Assembly (NCBI GenBank): GCA_026707745.1
Contig: JAPOWG010000090.1
Coordinates: 1 to 36,798, forward strand
Source of the DNA: Chloroflexota bacterium
GTDB lineage: Bacteria; Chloroflexota; Anaerolineae; Aggregatilineales; Phototrophicaceae
DNA: 36,798 nt
Direction: 5' to 3'
A program made the translations under genes and the position numbers. Positions 25,810 through 33,627 of this stretch are shown in pieces. Every line of letters starts with the position of its first letter. Within the stretch, counting starts at the first letter, position 1. The notes below the pieces were generated by a model. That model was not told the origin of the DNA. It searched no databases and was given only the letters and a program-made list of their open reading frames with translations.

Positions 25810-26103
25810 AGATCGTTGCTTTAGCAAAACTTGCATGACTTACTCAGAACTACTCCTGAGCGGCCGCTATACGACATCACTCGCGCCTGGGAACGATTGT
25901 CGGCCTCGGTCCGGATAGCGCCAGGCGAGCAAAATAAATCACCATCGACGTTCAAAAAAAACCGGTTCCCAACGGGCATTTCTGACACCGTTGCGCCAAC
26001 GCCATTATTGACATTTATTATAGCATGTTTGCGCCAGCATACTACTTCTGCGCCCGCCCAATCCCATCCCCGCCCGACCCACAACCCTACAGGCCCGTGT
26101 CCA

Positions 26104-26275
26104 AACCCGTAGGGGCGACAGACGGGCTGTGTCGGCGGTCAGTGTCCACGCGACCTACGCGCCCTGCCATGTCGCCCGAAATCCTACCCGTCCTCAGTGC
26201 CCTACCAAGGACATACACCGGCGATATAAGCCCCTCTCGTAGTGCTGTGTCTACGCGCACCCCTTGTGATTCCGC
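26104..26275 (+). repeat. Mosaic intergenic repeat, inverse of the block at 36365-36672
   Basis: Shared blocks include GGCGGTCAGTGTC, CATGTCGCCCGAAATCCTA, GTCCTCAGTGCCCTACCAA and AAGCCCCTCTCGTAGTGCTG, in the same order when the right-hand block is reverse complemented. It has no coding sense. Confidence 0.75.
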
Positions 26276-26342
26276 CCCCCGAGAACGGGGGGACAGAGGG
26301 GGGAACAGGGCTTGGGGTGAGGGCCGCCCTCAGTATGACCAG

Positions 26343-26476
26343 GTAAGTCATGCAAATTCCGCATCATCGTCGAGTCGTAGGGGCGAGCCTTGGCTCGCCC
26401 GAAATCTCTAGCAGTAGCGGTGGGCGACTCACAGAGTCGCCCCTACATTCACCCTGCGATTTGTTGCATAACTTAC
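26343..26476. repeat. Bracketed repeat B: short version around hairpin pair 2
   Basis: GTAAGTCATGCAA (26343-26355) and TTGCATAACTTAC (26464-26476, one base different) enclose a hairpin pair. This is the same arrangement as 25501-25843 without the 202-bp copy. Confidence 0.6.
26377..26446. repeat. REPIN-like inverted hairpin pair 2
   Basis: GTAG-headed unit at 26377-26400 (stem GGGCGAGCC/GGCTCGCCC) and inverse unit at 26422-26446 (stem GGGCGACTC/GAGTCGCCC, ending CCTAC), 21 bases apart. The two stems differ at paired positions. Confidence 0.8.
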
Positions 26477-26953
26477 TTGCAACTACTTCTGTGCCTCTTT
26501 TTTAGTAAACCGCGATCTGCGGTAGCCGAGCAGGTTTATTATTTTGTGTGAGCGCGGTAGCCCAAATTCGCTGCCGCCGAGCGGCTGTGGTGAATCCCCC
26601 GTACCTAACGCTCATCCGCTCCGCGCCCGCACGACCTGCCACCCGCCCGAAAATCGCCATAAAAATACAAATCTATTGGCGAGATCGCGCCCGATGAAAA
26701 GCTGTCCGCTTCTCAGCTGATGCTTCGGGAAGAACAGGCCGGGCTGGGGTTGAATAATAGCATTTTCGCATGCTCATCACTTGCTTGGAACAACTCAGAA
26801 CGGAGTCTGATTCCAAAAACTGCCCGCTGTCGCTTGCGAGCATGAAGTAACACGGATTAGTCTCCGTTGGCAGAAACACATGAATACTTTGCTCTTTCTA
26901 TTACTTGCTGAGATCATGTTTCGAAAAATGTAACAATTTGCGCGGAACTTCGC

Positions 26954-26982
26954 TTGCATTGGAAAATCGAAAGCGTTAGAAT
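26954..26982 (+). promoter_or_regulatory. Probable promoter of the small membrane protein gene
   Basis: TTGCAT (26954-26959) and TAGAAT (26977-26982) are 17 bases apart, about 107 bases before the ATG at 27089. The -35 box is weak and the -10 box is good. The leader contains a loose hairpin (AAAGGCTT/AAGCCCTTT) before the ribosome site. Confidence 0.5.
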
Positions 26983-27088
26983 ATTGTACAAATGCAACAA
27001 AGGATCGCTGTATTTGTTGCTTGATTTGCAATGCAAAAGGCTTGCAGATCACACCAATAAGCCCTTTAGTTTTACGAGGAGGAAAGAG

Positions 27089-27562
27089 ATGGACAGCGAT
27101 AAAATGAAGCAGGGGATTATTCCGGGGATTATGGCCGGTTACGTTTTCTTGGCCTACGTCGGGGCGGGCGCAGGACCGGCCATGATGGGAGAAGATGGGG
27201 CGCTGTCAAATATGATGCCTAACGGGATGATTGACATGGTCGGCGGCATGATTAACTCCGGCGCTTTTGTCGGGTTCATTCTGCATCTCATCATTAGTGC
27301 GGTAATCGGCGCGCTCTATACGGGATTTTTCGCGGACAAAGTGAATTTGGGCGACAAGTTGATAAATGTCGCCGTGGGCGGTCTGATCTACGGCTTGATC
27401 TGGTGGATCATCGGCGGGAACATCATTATGCCCGTAATTGCGCAAGGCGATATTCTGCAACTGTCTATTGGTCCCAGCTTCTACGGACATATCATATTTG
27501 GGCATGTCCTCGCGTTTATCGTGGTAGTGGGCGGTAACGCTTTGGGCATGACCGACGAATAA
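27089..27562 (+). CDS. Small four-helix membrane protein, function unknown
   Basis: A 157-aa glycine- and methionine-rich membrane protein with about four hydrophobic segments (roughly 8-27, 57-80, 91-116 and 132-152). Between the first two lies a short loop with PAMMGEDGALSNMMPNG. The last segment holds YGHIIFGHVLAF. The general pattern recalls small four-helix proteins with a G-H-x-x-F/Y-G motif, but I cannot name a family. The frame is open 45 codons further up, yet the ATG at 27089 has GAGGAGG upstream, a strong ribosome site, and membrane-like sequence begins only after it. It stands alone, with its own promoter and a terminator at 27617-27646. Confidence 0.75.
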   Translation: MDSDKMKQGIIPGIMAGYVFLAYVGAGAGPAMMGEDGALSNMMPNGMIDMVGGMINSGAFVGFILHLIISAVIGALYTGFFADKVNLGDKLINVAVGGLIYGLIWWIIGGNIIMPVIAQGDILQLSIGPSFYGHIIFGHVLAFIVVVGGNALGMTDE

Positions 27563-27576
27563 GCGCTTGACGCTCT

Positions 27577-27598
27577 TCAACTTGCCCCGGCAAGTTGA
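27577..27598 (+). other. Perfect 10-bp inverted repeat after the membrane protein gene
   Basis: TCAACTTGCC and GGCAAGTTGA are separated by CC. No T-run follows, so it is not a typical terminator; it may protect the 3' end of the message or help the true terminator 19 bases later. Confidence 0.55.
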
Positions 27599-27616
27599 GA
27601 TTTAGACGACTGAACG

Positions 27617-27646
27617 GGGGCTGCGAATCTAATTTGCAGCCCTTTT
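27617..27646 (+). terminator. Rho-independent terminator
   Basis: GGGCTGC (27618-27624) and GCAGCCC (27636-27642) form a stem followed by TTTT. It ends the small membrane protein transcript and abuts the stop codon of the convergent 456-aa gene. Confidence 0.8.
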
Positions 27647-29016
27647 CAATTGGCTCGCTTCCAGACGCCATCCACCAAATTGAATAGCACAAGCCTTTCT
27701 TCGTCATTCGCGTCGCCATCCGCTATTACTGTCGCTCGCAACTGCGGTGAATCATTCGGCCCGCGCGTAATCACCTGATCAAGTACGGCGCGCGGGCGAA
27801 GTATTGTCCTGCTCTGATAGCGTTGATAAGCTGCCTGCCAGATGTCTTCATCCCCGGTATCGTATAAGTTCAGCAAATCGCCTTCAGCCTCGCTCTCTAT
27901 CAAATCCGCCTCGGTGTTTAGCCGCCATTTGACAAAGTCGCGCCAATCCAGGTTCGCTTCTTCCAGGGGCTGGCCGATGACCCCTTCTAATACGGCCATG
28001 CTGGCGGCTGCAGCGAGATGATCGACCAGTTCCGCAACTTTTTCTTCCCCGTACAACGATGCTAAGGAGTCTACAAGCGAGTCGCCGCCGTCCGCGCCCA
28101 GGAATTCCTTGACCAAATATGAGGCTACCGACATTCGCAAATATACCGCGTCCTGCGGAAATACGACCTGTAGACCATCAGTTCGTCGACTGATCAAATG
28201 ATCCGCAAGCGCCTCCGCGACAAGACCTTGCCTGTTCTGGTCAAATGGCGAATCAAAGGACATGCGTCCGCTGGATGGTGACAACACCTCTAAGCTCGCT
28301 GTTCCATCTGTCGCTCTGGAGACCGGCTGCGCCATGTCCTTTACGACCACGATCGATAATCTGGGACTGGAATCGCAGCGAAGTATCTGGCATCCGCGGC
28401 GGGACCATCCGCTGGCAGCTTGGCTTAGCGCTTGGGCAAAGCGCTCATCGAGATCAGAATAGAGGATGCTTGTGGCATCGGTTTCAAGCCTCCGTTCCTC
28501 ACCCCAAAATGAGAAATCGGGAGCGACGTGACGCCAACCACCCCCCAAATTGCGGTAGAACCACACTTGTGCGTATCGTACCCCGTTTATGATCTCCTCC
28601 ACGACGACTCGACCGCGCTGGCCGTCGATCTCCAGATCCAGGATCTCGCCGGTCAGGTCGATGTCATGCCTGGCCTTAATGTCGCTGTATTCACGAAAGA
28701 CAGCTTGCTGTCGCTGTCGCCAAGTCTCGCTTGCGCTGTCCTGCACGGCGAGGAAGGTGTTGAGGTCTCCGATTCGCAATGCGGCGGCCTCGGCGCGGAC
28801 GGTTTCGCGAAGCAATTGCTCAAGCTGTCCCTGAACATCCAGGAGTCGTTGTCTAACGACTAGAACAGCAAAACTTAGTACGGCGAGGACTATGCCAATC
28901 AACATGATTAGTCGCAGCGCTCGACGCCGGCGCGCCCGTTTCGCGATCGGGTCTTCGCTATCGGACTTGTCGATCTTCTGCGCTTCGACATTCCATTCCA
29001 GGCGAATACGGCTCAT
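27646..29016 (-). CDS. Membrane-anchored extracytoplasmic protein of unknown function
   Basis: A 456-aa protein with a short basic cytoplasmic start (KRARRRRALR at 26-35), one span (about 35-54) and a long outer part. After the span, EAAALRIGDLNTFLAVQDSA and WRQRQQAVFREY look like the opening of an NTF2-like (SnoaL-type) domain. A similar pattern returns near the end (WRLNTEADLIESEAEGDLLN, later LVLFNLVDGVWKRAN). The middle part (about 250-350), with EALADHLI and VASYLVKEFLGADG, resembles peptidase-MA-like folds, but no HExxH zinc site is visible, so it is probably not a working protease. The ATG overlaps the birA stop by four bases, so the two are co-translated. I do not recognise a named family; the domain hints are tentative. 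Confidence 0.75.
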   Translation of the reverse strand: MSRIRLEWNVEAQKIDKSDSEDPIAKRARRRRALRLIMLIGIVLAVLSFAVLVVRQRLLDVQGQLEQLLRETVRAEAAALRIGDLNTFLAVQDSASETWRQRQQAVFREYSDIKARHDIDLTGEILDLEIDGQRGRVVVEEIINGVRYAQVWFYRNLGGGWRHVAPDFSFWGEERRLETDATSILYSDLDERFAQALSQAASGWSRRGCQILRCDSSPRLSIVVVKDMAQPVSRATDGTASLEVLSPSSGRMSFDSPFDQNRQGLVAEALADHLISRRTDGLQVVFPQDAVYLRMSVASYLVKEFLGADGGDSLVDSLASLYGEEKVAELVDHLAAAASMAVLEGVIGQPLEEANLDWRDFVKWRLNTEADLIESEAEGDLLNLYDTGDEDIWQAAYQRYQSRTILRPRAVLDQVITRGPNDSPQLRATVIADGDANDEERLVLFNLVDGVWKRAN

Positions 29017-29771
29017 GCGCCGGCTCCCCCTTCCTTGACGACGAAGACATCCCCCGCCTCCACGGTATGCAGCGCGCCGAAGCTGTCGCGCAGCAGCAAA
29101 CTGCCGTCCGGCAGTACATCGGCTGCCCTGCCGACTAGGTCTTCAACTTCTATGCGCGCCCCAAGCATGTTCAGCCGGCTCTTCCAACTCCTGAACAAGA
29201 TCTCCTCGTTTATATGTGAATACCAACCGTCGACATGGCCCAAAAGCGACTGCAGCAGGTCCGCGCGGTCCAACCGTCTATTGACGATGCTCTCCAGGCT
29301 GGTTGCAGTGTCCGCCAATTCGCTTCGGCTGAAATCGATACGCACGTTGAGTCCTATGCCCAGAACGACGCCCAGCGCCTCCGGTCCCTCCCAGACGACT
29401 TCAGGCAAGATGCCGGCGATCTTCTTTCCATTTACCTGCACATCGTTGGGCCATTTGATCCCGATCATTGAACAGCCTGCCTCGGCCGCCAGGTCACAAA
29501 CAGCGAGCGCGCCCAGGAAGTTGACCTGCGGAACGAGATGCCTCTGAGGCCGAAGAATAACAGACAGGGCCAGCGCGGCATCGGGCGGTGTCTGCCAGGC
29601 GCGGCCCTTTCGGCCGCGTCCGCGACTTTGCGCGTTGGCGACGACCGCCGCGCGGTCAGGGGCCCCCGCTTCGAGCCAGGCTTTGGCAGCATCGTTTGTG
29701 CTGCCTATCGATTCGTAGTACTTGACTGGCCGATCCAGACGGCTCGTCACTATTGCTTTGGATAAGGTCAT
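29013..29771 (-). CDS. birA: Biotin--[acetyl-CoA carboxylase] ligase
   Basis: A 252-aa biotin protein ligase, which activates biotin with ATP and attaches it to a lysine of carboxylase carrier proteins. The catalytic domain is complete: GSTNDAAK (23-30), the biotin/adenylate loop GRGRKGRAW (51-59), KWPNDVQVNGKKIAGIL (106-122) and the GLNV segment, then a small C-terminal SH3-like domain. There is no N-terminal DNA-binding domain, so this is the class I form without repressor function. The start at 29771 (ATG) fits the family; the region before it has a possible -10 box (TACAAT, minus strand, 29802-29807) without a clear -35. The next gene begins within its stop codon. Confidence 0.95.
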   Translation of the reverse strand: MTLSKAIVTSRLDRPVKYYESIGSTNDAAKAWLEAGAPDRAAVVANAQSRGRGRKGRAWQTPPDAALALSVILRPQRHLVPQVNFLGALAVCDLAAEAGCSMIGIKWPNDVQVNGKKIAGILPEVVWEGPEALGVVLGIGLNVRIDFSRSELADTATSLESIVNRRLDRADLLQSLLGHVDGWYSHINEEILFRSWKSRLNMLGARIEVEDLVGRAADVLPDGSLLLRDSFGALHTVEAGDVFVVKEGGAGA

Positions 29772-29903
29772 ATGACCATTTCTTGAGTGGACATTCTGTG
29801 CATTGTATCAGAATAAGACAGGCAGTTAGAATAGATTCGTCATAAGGAAGGGCAATCGCACCAGAATTAAATCATGTCGAATTTCACAATACTCTGACGA
29901 ATT

Positions 29904-29975
29904 GTAGGGGCGACTCTGTGAGTCGCCCATGAAAATAGCGATAAACTTGCGGGCGAGTCACAGAGTCGCCCCTAC
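29904..29975. repeat. REPIN-like inverted hairpin pair 3
   Basis: GTAG-headed unit 29904-29928 (stem GGGCGACTC/GAGTCGCCC) and inverse unit 29951-29975 (ending CCCCTAC), 22 bases apart. The second unit has one unpaired position in its stem. Confidence 0.8.
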
Positions 29976-29977
29976 AA

Positions 29978-30179
29978 GGCTTGTCCGCTACGGCAATTCA
30001 TATGCAAGGATAACGGAAATAGTACCGAAACAATACAAAAAGGGAGCCGATCATTGCGAAAATCAACAAATTATTACATATTCCGCCAAGCTTAGCTCCC
30101 CCTCTCCCCTTGTGGGAGAGGGGGCTGGGGGGTGAGGGGTGAAAAAAGCGCCTTAAAATGACCCAGTAGCGGACAAGCC
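29978..30179 (+). repeat. 202-bp MITE-like repeat, copy 2
   Basis: Perfect 14-bp terminal inverted repeats: GGCTTGTCCGCTAC at 29978-29991 and GTAGCGGACAAGCC at 30166-30179. CTACA occurs just left (29972-29976) and just right (30180-30184), a possible 5-bp target duplication, although the left one also belongs to the neighbouring hairpin unit. It encodes nothing. Confidence 0.85.
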
Positions 30180-30354
30180 CTACATTGCCATCTTTTTGCC
30201 GCATTTGCGCATCAATCCTGGTGTTCTCGGCGCATGCGGTGGTTAAGAAAGTGTGCTGCGATTGCTCTGCATAAGGTTTCTAAACTCGCTGCACGCCGGA
30301 TACAGGTCCATTTGACCTGCCAAATCAATCTATACCGAGGGGATTGGGCGAAGC

Positions 30355-30870
30355 TTGAATAACCTCTGGACGCCCTGGCGCATGGAATACATCAAACGCG
30401 ATCGCGAGCTCGACGGCGATTGCATATTCTGCGCGATGGCCTCTGGCGCGGCAGGCGACAGGGACGATCTTGTTGTTTTTCGTTCCAGCCATGCCTACGT
30501 AGCCTTGAACAAGTATCCATACAACTATGGGCATGTTATGATTGTTCCCTATGCCCATGTCCCGTCCCAGGAAGACATGGACGCGGAGGCTCTGGGCGAC
30601 CTGGTCGTTCTGACTAACCGGTCCATGCGGGCGCTTAGGCAACTCGCCGATCCATCTGGATTCAACATTGGCGCCAATATCGGGGCGGCCGCCGGCGCGG
30701 GAATCGCCGCGCACTATCACTTCCACGTTGTACCGCGCTGGGAGGGCGATGCCAATTTCATGAGCAGCGTAGCCAATACGCGCATGATTCCCGATACGCT
30801 CGACAACCTCGGTGGGGCCTTGAAGCAGATTTGGAATGTTTCGTTCGGAGACGGTGAAGCGCAAAAGTGA
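30355..30870 (+). CDS. HIT-family nucleotide hydrolase/phosphorylase
   Basis: A 171-aa histidine-triad protein, of the kind that cleaves dinucleoside polyphosphates such as Ap4A, or nucleoside phosphoramidates. The triad H-x-H-x-H-x-x is HYHFHVV (120-126) and is followed by PRWEGD. A CIFC pair (23-26) may hold zinc, as in many bacterial relatives. GHVMIVPYAHV (59-69) is the other conserved block. The start is a TTG at 30355; it is chosen because NLWTPWRMEYI directly after it matches the usual beginning of the family, which a later ATG (30382) would cut off. The ribosome site is weak. It has no obvious link to its neighbours. HIT membership is certain; the substrate is not. Confidence 0.93.
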   Translation: MNNLWTPWRMEYIKRDRELDGDCIFCAMASGAAGDRDDLVVFRSSHAYVALNKYPYNYGHVMIVPYAHVPSQEDMDAEALGDLVVLTNRSMRALRQLADPSGFNIGANIGAAAGAGIAAHYHFHVVPRWEGDANFMSSVANTRMIPDTLDNLGGALKQIWNVSFGDGEAQK

Positions 30871-31294
30871 CAACATCGCGCGACTGACATTTCTTCATTT
30901 TCGGCCTTAAGTGTCCGCGCTTGTAGAATCATGGATAGGGCTGAAAGCCTGAGCGCAGGTCGAGCGATCAGTTGGCTGCGATCGCCGCTCGATCCTTCAC
31001 AGGGAGCTATGTCGCTCGCAAGTCATGCAAGTGTATCCCTTTCGATTGAAACATGGAAACTATTTCCGAGGGGCCCCAAATCACCGCCTGCAATCCCGTC
31101 AAAACCCGTACGCGCGGCGGCGGTTCGCCCTCCCGCCAGCAACCGCGACCATATAGTCGCCCTTTTCTCCCCGCCTTGCTCTATACTCCAATCTTGCAAC
31201 ACTTGCGGCCGCCGCAGAATATTCCGGTTTCCTGCTGACAGCAAAAAATATGACACCATTTGACGATCCAAACTGCAACATAAAAACAAGCCAT

Positions 31295-31319
31295 GTAGGG
31301 GCGACCTATCAGGTCGCCC
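31295..31319 (+). repeat. Single REP-like hairpin
   Basis: GTAG head and stem GGGCGACCT/AGGTCGCCC. Unlike the other units it has no inverse partner within 30 bases. Confidence 0.75.
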
Positions 31320-31337
31320 GCAATCGCCACAGAAATT

Positions 31338-31376
31338 ACAAGTTTTGCAGCGGTATTCCGCCAAGTCAAAACTTGT
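31338..31376. repeat. 10-bp inverted repeat with 19-base loop
   Basis: ACAAGTTTTG (31338-31347) and CAAAACTTGT (31367-31376) are exact inverses, lying between the single hairpin and the glycosyltransferase leader. No T-run follows. Confidence 0.5.
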
Positions 31377-31465
31377 CATATCCTCAGGTTGAGCCAGGGG
31401 CTGGGCTGGAGGCTGGGCTTGGCAAACCTGGCCTGTCCTCAGCCTCCGATCCGGGGAAGGGGGTA

Positions 31466-31494
31466 CCCCCCCCGTATACATACTGTATCTATAC
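31466..31494 (+). promoter_or_regulatory. Poly-C run (8) plus 21-bp dyad upstream of the 699-aa glycosyltransferase
   Basis: Eight C residues (31466-31473) are followed by a near-perfect dyad at 31474-31494 with arms GTATACATAC and GTATCTATAC around one T; only one arm position (C/C) does not pair. The same dyad, after 13 C residues, precedes the convergent 894-aa gene. Likely an operator or leader structure; no regulator is identified. Confidence 0.6.
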
Positions 31495-31527
31495 TCTTAC
31501 CCAAAATAGGGGCAAACTGAGGGTAAA

Positions 31528-33627
31528 ATGAGAGCAAATCAGGGCATCTTCCGAGCATTTGAGGACACATTGCGCCTCACAAAGCGCCCGCGCCGAGCGA
31601 CCTCGGTCCTGTTTTCGCTTAAGGATCTCATGTCGAGAACTGGCCAAAAGTATTTCAACCGAAAAGGATACACTACTCAACATCTGAAGCGCGGCGGGGT
31701 ATGGCAATTGCTGCTGATTCTTTTGCTGGCCGTCGTTATGCGATTCGGACGGGGCGACCTTGTCGAATACTATCATGACGACGCGATGCTGGCGACGCTC
31801 GCCTTGGAATCGGCCGGCGGTCTGCGCCTGCCGCTGACTGGCATACTCTCGTCGACCGGGATCCCCAACTCGCCGGCTAGCGTGTATTTGCTGGCGCTTC
31901 CCTTTGCCATCAAGGCCGATCCGCGTTTTGCCATTCACTTCGTGATGCTCTTCAACGTGATTGGCGTCAGCCTCCTGTGGCTGATGGCGCGCATGTCCGC
32001 CAACTCCCGAGTCGCCTTCGTCGCCGGCTTGGCATATGCCGTAAACCCCTGGGCCGTGCTCTACAGCAGAAAGCTGTGGGCGCAAGAAATGCATACGCCG
32101 CTTGTCTTGCTGGCATTGCTCTTGCTGCTTTACGGCTTCTGGCAGGCACGGGCGCCGGGCGCGTCTCGTCGCGGAGAGTTTCTGGCGCAGGCCCTGGGAA
32201 TACCCTTGCTGCTATTTGCGATGCAGTTTCACTTCGCCGCCTGGTCATTGCTTCCCGCGATGTTCCTGGTGCTGTGGGTCGGGCGTCGGCGCGTTATGGC
32301 GCCTGCCGCGGTGCTGGCTGCGCTGCTGTCGATTCTGGTCCTTTTGCCCTATGCCAAGGGATTGGCCGAAACGCTCGATCGCGATCCCAGCCGCCTGTCA
32401 GATGCCATCGGTCGTTCAACTGCCGCGGGCATCGAATTCGATTTGGCTCCGATAGGCCATGCGATCATGCTGGCGTCGGGCGTCGGTCTCGAGAATTGGA
32501 CAGCGCCGGACCAAATGGAACAGCTTGCGAGTCGCTACCCATCGCTTTGGCGAGCCAACTTTGTTCTGGCACTTGTGGCAGTTGCCGGTGTCCTTGCCTG
32601 CTACAAGCGCTCCCAAAAGATGGCTTTCTTTGTTTCCATTTGGGCCTTCGCGCCGGTGCTGCTGCTGCTGCCCGGTTGGACGCCCGCCTATGTTCATTAT
32701 TTGATCCCATCGCTGCCGGCGCTCGCGCTAATGACAGGTTACGGCATCGATTCGCTTCTTCAGCGGCTCGACGCCAAGCCCCTTGGCAAGGCACTGATTT
32801 GGGCGGCCCTGACATGCCTTTTGGGACTGCAATTCCTGCAATGGCATGCGGCCTTGGGCTATGTTGGGGAGCGGCATATCAATTATCCCGGTTTCACGCT
32901 GCCCTTGAGCAAGCTGCTGCCGCTGCGAGATCGCCTGCGGGGAGCCGACGATGTCCTGGTCATCAGCCAAGGCATGTCCTGGAATCTACATCATGAGGTC
33001 GCCGTCTGGGATACCTTGCTTTGGGAGGACGTCAATTGCGTGCGGGCGCTGATCCCGCAAGGCTATGCAGTATTTCCCGATCATGCTTTCACTGTGGCAG
33101 TCGCCCCCGATGCCCCGATAGAGCCCCGGGACAGCCTCTATGCCAAAGCTGAGTTGGAGATCTTTTCCACGCGCGCGGGGGAGCGCGGCTATTATGTTTT
33201 TGATTGGAACCAGGCTCCCGATTGGCGAGGCCCAAGCGTAGAAGGCATTGACCCCGTATCTTTTTCCAATGGTGTTCAGCTAACGGGATACCGGTTTCAC
33301 GAGGGCGAGGTTCTACTCGAATGGCGCTTGCCCGGCCGCCGCGTCGGCAGGGACTATCAATACAGCGCGCAACTTTATGATGAAGAGGGGGCGCGGCTGG
33401 GGCAATGGGACGGGCGCTTTTGGCATGGGCGACACTGGTGCGCCGGCGATCGTTTGCTGACCTGGGGCCCGCTCGAAATTGACGATTCGGCAAGGACGCT
33501 CAAGGTGGCGATGTATACCTTGGGAAGCGGCAAAAACAGAGAGCAGTTTTACAATGCGGAGGTCTTGGACGCATTGGGCAATCCGGCCGGATGGTCGGCC
33601 GATATTCCGCTTGTTGCGAGCAGCTAG
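31528..33627 (+). CDS. GT-C family membrane glycosyltransferase
   Basis: A 699-aa membrane glycosyltransferase of the ArnT/PMT kind. After the first span the loop YYHDDAMLATLALES (81-95) carries the acidic pair, and the following segments (GIPNSPASVYLLALP, AVNPWAVLYSRKLWAQE) are typical of the group. Many spans continue to about residue 450. The rest is soluble and ends in a beta-sandwich-like domain (GYRFHEGEVLLEWRLPG), a feature shared with the 894-aa protein opposite. Two starts are possible: ATG 31528, after GAGGG, and ATG 31630, after AAGGA. The first 30 or so codons of the longer form resemble those of the 894-aa gene, so they are either a shared N-terminal peptide or part of a leader repeat. 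The stop codon overlaps the convergent gene's stop. Substrate unknown. Confidence 0.82.
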   Translation: MRANQGIFRAFEDTLRLTKRPRRATSVLFSLKDLMSRTGQKYFNRKGYTTQHLKRGGVWQLLLILLLAVVMRFGRGDLVEYYHDDAMLATLALESAGGLRLPLTGILSSTGIPNSPASVYLLALPFAIKADPRFAIHFVMLFNVIGVSLLWLMARMSANSRVAFVAGLAYAVNPWAVLYSRKLWAQEMHTPLVLLALLLLLYGFWQARAPGASRRGEFLAQALGIPLLLFAMQFHFAAWSLLPAMFLVLWVGRRRVMAPAAVLAALLSILVLLPYAKGLAETLDRDPSRLSDAIGRSTAAGIEFDLAPIGHAIMLASGVGLENWTAPDQMEQLASRYPSLWRANFVLALVAVAGVLACYKRSQKMAFFVSIWAFAPVLLLLPGWTPAYVHYLIPSLPALALMTGYGIDSLLQRLDAKPLGKALIWAALTCLLGLQFLQWHAALGYVGERHINYPGFTLPLSKLLPLRDRLRGADDVLVISQGMSWNLHHEVAVWDTLLWEDVNCVRALIPQGYAVFPDHAFTVAVAPDAPIEPRDSLYAKAELEIFSTRAGERGYYVFDWNQAPDWRGPSVEGIDPVSFSNGVQLTGYRFHEGEVLLEWRLPGRRVGRDYQYSAQLYDEEGARLGQWDGRFWHGRHWCAGDRLLTWGPLEIDDSARTLKVAMYTLGSGKNREQFYNAEVLDALGNPAGWSADIPLVASS

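Larger units (their letters stand above)
25501..25843. repeat. Bracketed repeat A: 13-bp inverted ends around a MITE-like copy and a hairpin pair
   Basis: GTAAGTCATGCAA at 25501-25513 is matched by its exact inverse TTGCATGACTTAC at 25831-25843. Between them lie the first 202-bp copy and the first hairpin pair. A shorter bracket of the same kind occurs at 26343-26476. Confidence 0.6.
25426..27088. other. 1.66-kb gene-free, repeat-rich region
   Basis: No gene is supported here. In order it holds a 13-bp sequence GTAAGTCATGCAA (25501-25513), a full 202-bp repeat (25532-25733), a pair of GTAG-headed hairpins (25736-25809), the inverse of the 13-mer (25831-25843), a mosaic repeat (about 26104-26275) related to the right end of the window, a second 13-mer bracket (26343-26476) around another hairpin pair (26377-26446), and a plain stretch (26500-26950) with small hairpins such as CCGC/GCGG inside AAACC/GGTTT (26507-26537). 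The last 140 bases are the promoter and leader of the next gene. Confidence 0.7.
29772..30354. other. Gene-free region with hairpin pair and 202-bp repeat
   Basis: Between divergent birA and the HIT gene. It holds a hairpin pair (29904-29975) directly followed by a complete 202-bp repeat (29978-30179). The flanks (29772-29900 and 30185-30354) contain the start regions of both genes; no gene is seen. Confidence 0.65.
30871..31527. other. Gene-free region with hairpins and the shared leader
   Basis: No credible gene. It contains a 10-base fragment of the 13-mer seen elsewhere (AGTCATGCAA at 31021), a single GTAG-headed hairpin (31295-31319), an inverted repeat ACAAGTTTTG/CAAAACTTGT (31338-31376), and the poly-C/dyad leader (31466-31494) of the next gene. 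Confidence 0.65.

Noticed and set aside
26004..26025. Promoter-like TTGACA and, on the other strand, TATAAT
   Set aside because: Neither has a partner box at suitable spacing, and no gene follows in either direction.
26025..26411. 128-codon open frame on the plus strand in the repeat region
   Set aside because: It reads through the mosaic repeat and a hairpin unit; composition is typical of translated repeats.
30325..30876. 183-codon open frame opposite the HIT gene
   Set aside because: It is a shadow of the HIT gene, which has complete family motifs on the other strand.
25736..31319. Regularly spaced repeats resembling a small CRISPR array
   Set aside because: The units alternate in orientation, are themselves palindromes, occur in pairs far apart, and no cas gene is present.
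31023..31481. 152-codon open frame on the minus strand between the HIT gene and the glycosyltransferase
   Set aside because: It runs through a REP-like hairpin and a poly-C tract, has unnatural composition and no ribosome site.
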